Source: Actinoplanes derwentensis (GTDB lineage Bacteria > Actinomycetota > Actinomycetes > Mycobacteriales > Micromonosporaceae). From it: a stretch of 64,000 nucleotides of DNA. The notes beneath the pieces were generated by a model, which ran no database searches, was not told where the DNA came from, and saw only the letters and a program-made list of their open reading frames with translations. Where the stretch lies: the NCBI RefSeq assembly GCF_900104725.1, contig NZ_LT629758.1:9448001-9512000 (forward strand). Reading direction: 5' to 3'. This document shows, piece after piece, positions 59,188-64,000 of this stretch. Every line of letters starts with the position of its first letter. The stretch's first letter is position 1. Position numbers and translations under genes: made by a program.

Positions 59188-60141
59188 GTGACTTCCCGTC
59201 TCTACGTCAATGGCCGCCTGACCGCCGAGGGCTTCGGTATCGACGAGGCCGGCGACCGGCTCCGGAACGAACCCGATGCGGTTCTCTGGCTCGACCTCGA
59301 CGCCCCGGGCGCTGCTGACCTGGCCACCCTCGCCGAACAGTTCGGTCTGCACCCGCTCGCCGTCGAGGACGCCGTCCAGGACCACGAGCGGCCCAAACTC
59401 GACCACTATCGAAACCACCTGTTCCTCAACGTCTACGCCGTCGAGTTCGACAGCGAACCGCGCAAGACCGAGATCAGCGCGTTCATCACCCCGCGGGCGC
59501 TGATCACGGTCCGCAAATCACCGTTCGACCTGACGACCCTGACCCGGCGGTGGGACGACGAGGAGCGGCCGGCCGGGACCGGCGTCGACTTCCTGGTGTA
59601 CGGGCTGCTCGACCTCGTCGTCGACGGCCAGTACCGCGCCGCCCAGCGGATCGACGAGCTGATGGACGGCGTCGAGGACCGGATGCTCGGCGACGGCCCG
59701 GCACCCCGCGACGTACGGCGGCACGGTTTTGTCCTGCGCCGTGGCCTGGCCGCCCTGCGCCGCGCGGTGTCGCCGATGCCCGACGTGGTCCGCGACGTCG
59801 CGAAGGAACTCGCCGGGGACGGCCACCTGCGGCCGTACTACCGGGACGTCGAGGACCACGCCCGGCATGCCGTCGACCTGATCGAACACTCCCGCGGCCG
59901 GATCACCGAACTGCTCGACGACGATCTGGCCGAACAGAGCAACGAACTCAACGTGGTCACCCGCAAACTGGCGGCGTGGGCCGCGATCATCGCCATCCCC
60001 ACCGCGCTGACCGGATACTTCGGCCAGAACCTGCCCTACCCCGGCTTCGAGAAGTGGTGGGGATTCCTGCTCAGCAGCGCGCTCATCGGGGTCTCGGCCA
60101 GCGGTTTGTACGTCTACCTGAAACGCCGCGGATGGCTCTGA
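59188..60141 (+). CDS. corA: CorA-family divalent-cation channel
   Basis: A 317-aa protein. The N-terminal cytoplasmic domain runs to about 255, with LWLDLDAPGAADLATLAEQF, HPLAVEDAVQDHERPKLDHY and FLNVYAVEF, as in CorA. Two membrane helices near 258-278 and 292-312 enclose the pore-loop motif GQN at 279-281 (GYFGQNLPYPG), where Mg2+ channels carry GMN. The variant occurs in actinobacterial CorA-like proteins, and ion selectivity may differ. GTG 59188 is only 15 bp from the divergent PnuC gene, so the leader is minimal. Confidence 0.9.
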   Translation: MTSRLYVNGRLTAEGFGIDEAGDRLRNEPDAVLWLDLDAPGAADLATLAEQFGLHPLAVEDAVQDHERPKLDHYRNHLFLNVYAVEFDSEPRKTEISAFITPRALITVRKSPFDLTTLTRRWDDEERPAGTGVDFLVYGLLDLVVDGQYRAAQRIDELMDGVEDRMLGDGPAPRDVRRHGFVLRRGLAALRRAVSPMPDVVRDVAKELAGDGHLRPYYRDVEDHARHAVDLIEHSRGRITELLDDDLAEQSNELNVVTRKLAAWAAIIAIPTALTGYFGQNLPYPGFEKWWGFLLSSALIGVSASGLYVYLKRRGWL

Positions 60142-60213
60142 ACCCCGTTGTCCACAGGGGTCCCCGCGTGCCGGGCTGATCGCGTAACGTCGCCCGCAAC
60201 CGGGGGAGGGTGA

Positions 60214-63200
60214 ATGTTCGCACTCGTCTTCGGCGCGGTGCGGACACGCGCCGCGCAGGTGCTGACGATTCTCGTGCTGACCATGCTGGCAGCGGCCGTC
60301 GCCGCGGCCGGCCCGTGGTATGGATTCGCCGCCGTCGGTGCCGCCGCCGACGCCTACCTGGTCACTGCCCCGGCGAGTCAGCGCACCATCTCAGTGGCCA
60401 GCCGGGTGGACGCCCGCACCGGTCCACAGGCCCGGCTGGACCGGTTCACCGCCGAGGCCCGGGCCGCGCTGCCGGCCGACCTCGGGCACGGGGCCGGCGG
60501 CATGATGTGGCAGCTCAACGTGCGCAACGGAGTGGCCGCCGCGAGTCTGCCGGTGGCGTACCGCGACGACTTCTGCGCCCATGTGCGCATCGAGGGCGCC
60601 TGCCCGGCCGCCGACCGCGAGGTCGCGATCACCCACGAGACCGCCCAGCGCCTCACCGTCGGCGCCGGCGACACCGTCGCGGTGCTCTCCAACACCGCCG
60701 ACGGGCAGCTCGACCTGCTGGTGACCGGGCTCTACACCCGGACCGATCCCGCCGGGACGTACTGGAGCAACACCATGTTCCGCGTCGGCGGCATCCTGGA
60801 CCCGGCGTTCACCACACCCGGCACGTTCGCCCGCCAGGAACTACGCACCCCCAACATGGCGTACGACGTGACCGTCCCCGACGCACTCCTGCGCGGTGAC
60901 GGCGGCCGTGATCTGAAAGCCGAGATCGCCACGGCCGACCTGCGGCTCGGTGGCGCCCAGATGCGGCTCACCACCCGGGCCGTCCCGCTGATCGACGCCA
61001 TCGCCCGCGACCGGCACACCATCCTCAACGGCATCCTCACCGCCGGAACCCAGCTCCTGATCCTCACCTGGTTCGCCGTCGGCCTCGCCGGGTGGTACAC
61101 CCTGCGTGACCGCCGTGCCGACGCCGCCCTGCTCAAAATGCGCGGGGTCGGCCGGTTCGGCCGGCTGCGCCTGGCCTGGGGACAGCACCTGGTGCCACTG
61201 ATCGCCGGGGTGCTCCTCGGTGCCCCGGCCGGATATCTGCTGGCCCGGCTGCTGGCCGGCCCGGTGCCGGTGGCCGCCGATCACACGTCCGCCCTGATCG
61301 ACAGTGGAGTCGCGGTCGGCGCGGTGCTGTTCGGTGGCCTGGCCGTGCTGGCCGCCGTGGAGGCCGCGGTGCTCGGGCGCCCGGTGGCGGTGCTGCTGCG
61401 ACCGGCCGGCTCCGAGCGCGGGGCCTGGCGGCCGGCCCTGGTCGACCTGCTCCTGCTGGCGGTCGCGGCCGCCGCCATCTACCAGGCCCGCTCCGACGGC
61501 CCCGGCGACGGTCTCGGCCCCGCGGCACCAGCCCTGGTCGCCCTGGCGGTGGGCCTGCTCATCGCCCGCCTGCTGAGCCGGGCCGCCGACCGGGGCGGCG
61601 CGGCGGCACTGCGAGCCGGGCGACTGCGGACCGGCCTGGTCGCTCTGCGATTCTCCCGTTCGCCCGGCACCGACCGGGTCCTGGCACTGGTGGTGGTCGC
61701 GGTCGCGACGTTCCTGACCGCCGCCGGCGGATGGGGCGCCGAGAACGAGGCCCGCCTCGCCCGCAGCGAGACCGAACTGGGCGCCGTCCGGGTGCTGGCC
61801 GTCGAAGCGGCCAACCGGACCGCGCTGCTGCACGCCGTCCGCAGCGCCGACCCGGACGGGCATCAGGCGATGGCGGCCGTCCACAATCGCAACGACGAGA
61901 TCGAGATCCTCGAGGTGGACACCCCACGGCTCACCGCGGTCACCGGCTGGCGCCCGGAGTACGGACCGGCCGCCGCCCTCCCCGGCGCGGTGGCCGCCGC
62001 CGGTCTCAAGCCATTGCCACTGGTCACCGGCGACCAGCTCACCCTGACCGCCCGCCGGGACGGGCCGGCCGGTCTCGCCCTGCGCCTGCGCCTGCAACAC
62101 GAGGCCACCGGCCTGCCGGCGACCGTGTCGTTCGGCACGCTGCGCCCCGGCGAACAGACGGTCACCGCCGCGGTGAGCGGCTGCTCGGCCGCCCCCGGCT
62201 GCCGGATCATGCGCTGGGAGCTGACCACCCCGCCCGGCACCGGTGGCCGGATCCAGCCGCCACCGGCCGGGACCACGGTCAGCGTGCTCGGGCTCCGGCT
62301 CGGCGACTCCGGGACCCCGGTCCTCGACGCGGCCGCGCTCGGCGACATCACCCGCTGGCGGGCCGGGACCAGCGGTGGAGCCCTCGACGTGACAGCGGGT
62401 GCCGGGGGCCTACGGCTGGCCGCCGACGACAACCAGGCCGAAGAGGGCCGTGGGGTGGGCATCGCCGCATGGGCCGCCGACACCCTGCTGCCCCTGCCCG
62501 CGCTGCTGGCCGGGCCGCCGCCGGACGACTGGCGGGACACCGAACCCGCACTGACGGCGTACGGGGAACCGGCTCCCGTGCAGGTGACCGCGACCGTGCC
62601 GGCCCTGCCCCACGTCGGCCGCGACGGCCTCATCGTCGACCTGGACGCCACCCGGCGGTTCGCCGCCGAATCCGACCCCGGCGGTGAATACCAGGTATGG
62701 CTGGCGCCCGGCGCCCGGCCCGGCCTCGTCGCCGACCTCACCGCGGCCGGGCTCACCGTCACCGCCGACGACACCGTCACCGGCTACGCCGACCGTCTCG
62801 GTGCCCAGGCACCGGCCGTCGTCGTCCGGTTCGGGCTGATCGCCGGCATCGCCGCCCTGCTCCTCGCCGCCGCCACCGTCGCGGTCGCCGCCACCGTGGA
62901 CCGCCGCTCACTCGCCGAACAGCTCGCCGCACTCCGCGACCAGGGGTTGCCCCGCCGGGTCGCCACCGCTGCCGGCTGGGCCGGCGCCGCCGCGCTGATC
63001 CTGGCCGGGCTGCTCGGCGGGCTCCTCGCCGCGCTGCTGGCGATCGTGGTGATCGGGCGGACCGTCCCGGCGTTCGCCGACGGCTGGGCGGTGCTGGCCC
63101 CACCCGACCCGCTCCATCCGGCGATTACCGTCTTCGCACTGCTCGTCGCGGTCGCCGTGCTCGGGCTGACCGCCTGGATCGCCTTGTCACCACTGCTGCG

Positions 63201-63297
63201 CGGCCTGCGTGCGAGCCGCTTCGCCGGCCCGCACGTGGATCCGCCTTCCGGGACGGCTCCGGAATCGTCCTCCCCGGATCGGGAGGGCGGTCGATGA
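60214..63297 (+). CDS. Large FtsX-like ABC permease
   Basis: A 1027-aa membrane protein. There is one N-terminal membrane helix (VLTILVLTMLAAAVAAAGPW), a large extracellular domain to about 265, then a three-helix FtsX/MacB unit near 275-420 (LLILTWFAVGLAGWYTLRDR, LLKMRGVGRFGRLRL). A second external domain follows, and a further three-helix unit near 870-1005 (LAALRDQGLPRRVATAAGWA). This double-FtsX layout belongs to actinobacterial lipoprotein- or peptide-export ABC systems that need a separate ATPase, not present in the window. GGGGGAGGG precedes ATG 60214. The stop overlaps the next start by ATGA. Confidence 0.85.
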   Translation: MFALVFGAVRTRAAQVLTILVLTMLAAAVAAAGPWYGFAAVGAAADAYLVTAPASQRTISVASRVDARTGPQARLDRFTAEARAALPADLGHGAGGMMWQLNVRNGVAAASLPVAYRDDFCAHVRIEGACPAADREVAITHETAQRLTVGAGDTVAVLSNTADGQLDLLVTGLYTRTDPAGTYWSNTMFRVGGILDPAFTTPGTFARQELRTPNMAYDVTVPDALLRGDGGRDLKAEIATADLRLGGAQMRLTTRAVPLIDAIARDRHTILNGILTAGTQLLILTWFAVGLAGWYTLRDRRADAALLKMRGVGRFGRLRLAWGQHLVPLIAGVLLGAPAGYLLARLLAGPVPVAADHTSALIDSGVAVGAVLFGGLAVLAAVEAAVLGRPVAVLLRPAGSERGAWRPALVDLLLLAVAAAAIYQARSDGPGDGLGPAAPALVALAVGLLIARLLSRAADRGGAAALRAGRLRTGLVALRFSRSPGTDRVLALVVVAVATFLTAAGGWGAENEARLARSETELGAVRVLAVEAANRTALLHAVRSADPDGHQAMAAVHNRNDEIEILEVDTPRLTAVTGWRPEYGPAAALPGAVAAAGLKPLPLVTGDQLTLTARRDGPAGLALRLRLQHEATGLPATVSFGTLRPGEQTVTAAVSGCSAAPGCRIMRWELTTPPGTGGRIQPPPAGTTVSVLGLRLGDSGTPVLDAAALGDITRWRAGTSGGALDVTAGAGGLRLAADDNQAEEGRGVGIAAWAADTLLPLPALLAGPPPDDWRDTEPALTAYGEPAPVQVTATVPALPHVGRDGLIVDLDATRRFAAESDPGGEYQVWLAPGARPGLVADLTAAGLTVTADDTVTGYADRLGAQAPAVVVRFGLIAGIAALLLAAATVAVAATVDRRSLAEQLAALRDQGLPRRVATAAGWAGAAALILAGLLGGLLAALLAIVVIGRTVPAFADGWAVLAPPDPLHPAITVFALLVAVAVLGLTAWIALSPLLRGLRASRFAGPHVDPPSGTAPESSSPDREGGR

Positions 63298-64000
63298 TCT
63301 CCCTGGTCCTTGCCATGGTCTGGACCCGGCGCGGGCAGGCCGTCACCCTCGCTCTGCTCGCGTTGCTGGCGGTCACCTCCGCGGTCGCCGCCCCGGCCTA
63401 CCTGATCGCCGCCGGACGAGCCATCGCCGCCGGGCAGATCGCCACCGCCCCCAACAGCGAACTCAGCCTGGTGGCGAGCCGGACCGTCGACGTCCGGGAC
63501 GAGAGCACCGACAGCGCCGGCATCACCTTCCCCGACGTCGGCAAAGTGCTGCTCGACCTGCCCGGATTCGCCTACTACCACTCCGCCGAGGTGCCGGCCG
63601 TCGGCCTGGAGGAGACCGTCGACTTCCCGTCCCGGCTCGTCTTCCGCCAGGAGATCTGCGCCCACGTGCGGATCGTCAGCGGGCGCTGCCTGGCGGGCGA
63701 GGGCGAGGTGCTGATCGGCGAGCGGACCGCCCAGCGGCGCGGGCTGGCCGCCGGTGACTCCGTGGTCCTGAGCGCCGCCCGGCAGAACGACCAGTCCCGC
63801 CCGCCCACCTGGATGGCCGCCGCCGTTCCGAAGACGCTGACCGTGGCCGGCACGTACCGGACTGCCGACACCACCGACGCGTACTGGGGACGGCACGGCT
63901 ACTTCGTCAGCGGCATCGGCATCAGCTCGGGCGAACCCGTCTTCACCAATCCCGTCACCTTGGAGACGATGGAGCGCACCAGCACGGTGCTGACCATCGA
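63294..64000 (+). CDS. Second FtsX-like ABC permease, N-terminal part (runs off right edge)
   Basis: From ATG 63294, 235 codons are visible before the window ends. MISLVLAMVWTRRGQAVTLA and LLALLAVTSAVAAPAYLIAA form the first membrane helix. The following external domain has QEICAHVRIVSGRCLAGEGE and ERTAQRRGLAAGDSVVLSAA, closely parallel to the matching part of the preceding permease (DFCAHVRIEGACPAADREVA). The two are therefore duplicated subunits of one transporter. The ATPase gene is expected just outside the window, on the right. Confidence 0.83.
   Translation, partial: MISLVLAMVWTRRGQAVTLALLALLAVTSAVAAPAYLIAAGRAIAAGQIATAPNSELSLVASRTVDVRDESTDSAGITFPDVGKVLLDLPGFAYYHSAEVPAVGLEETVDFPSRLVFRQEICAHVRIVSGRCLAGEGEVLIGERTAQRRGLAAGDSVVLSAARQNDQSRPPTWMAAAVPKTLTVAGTYRTADTTDAYWGRHGYFVSGIGISSGEPVFTNPVTLETMERTSTVLTI

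Overview
The window is high-GC actinobacterial DNA. GTG starts are common, genes overlap by ATGA or GTGA, and the gene set includes CBM2-bearing secreted enzymes, WYL and GlxA-type regulators, an XRE/NB-ARC regulator and a secreted RHS protein. This fits a Micromonosporaceae-type filamentous soil bacterium such as Actinoplanes. The genus is an inference from style, because no rRNA or other taxonomic marker is present.

Layout. (1) 1-3350: the N-terminus of an Old Yellow Enzyme reductase running off the left edge, an ISAs1-family insertion sequence, an AT-richer membrane protein, and a 454-bp repeat (R1) that ends in the 3' half of a tRNA-Val-like gene. (2) 3313-10121: a compact integrative element bounded by two identical 35-bp tRNA 3'-end repeats. 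It holds a tyrosine integrase next to the left repeat, an HNH-type protein, a GmrSD-like DUF262/DUF1524 protein with a C-terminal RAMA-like domain, a membrane-anchored GAF-like protein, a RelE/ParE-fold protein, and a second R copy. (3) 10087-22927: a second segment bounded by the same 35-bp repeat. It has a broken HAD gene, a complete ISAs1-family element with a 10-bp target duplication, a divergent pair of DJ-1/PfpI proteins, an RTX protein, a frame-broken RHS toxin gene with a HINT domain, an ADP-ribosyltransferase-like tip and an overlapping putative immunity gene, and a broken PKD protein. (4) 23.4-31 kb: TetR/MFS/esterase, epoxide hydrolase with a WYL regulator, and an EamA-GAF fusion. 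(5) 31.2-39.1 kb: a tightly packed operon for peptide-type ABC uptake, a CocE/NonD hydrolase and a TetR regulator. (6) 39.4-48.5 kb: secreted protease and esterase with CBM2 modules, a truncated XRE/NB-ARC regulator, a methyltransferase/MerR/fructosamine-kinase cluster with a near-perfect 20-bp palindrome, and small membrane and regulatory genes. (7) 48.66-55.76 kb: a five-gene operon (SWIM-like zinc finger, unknown, VWA, MoxR AAA+ ATPase, DUF5682-like) resembling the poorly understood E. coli yehL/M/P/Q group. (8) 55.9-64 kb: secreted alpha-amylase, a TetR remnant, PnuC, CorA, and two large FtsX-like permeases, the second cut by the window edge.

Functionally, the left third looks like tandem mobile-element accretion on a tRNA-Val locus with defence and conflict cargo. 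The right two thirds look like ordinary chromosome: nutrient uptake, polymer degradation and small regulated cassettes. The best candidates for little-described biology are the MoxR/VWA/DUF5682 operon, the GmrSD-RAMA element with its GAF/RelE pair, the repeated att-linked R element with a conserved short reading frame, and the RHS toxin/immunity pair. Several genes in 16.5-22.7 kb carry single-base frame breaks next to homopolymer runs. These may be real decay or assembly error, and the sequence alone cannot separate the two.
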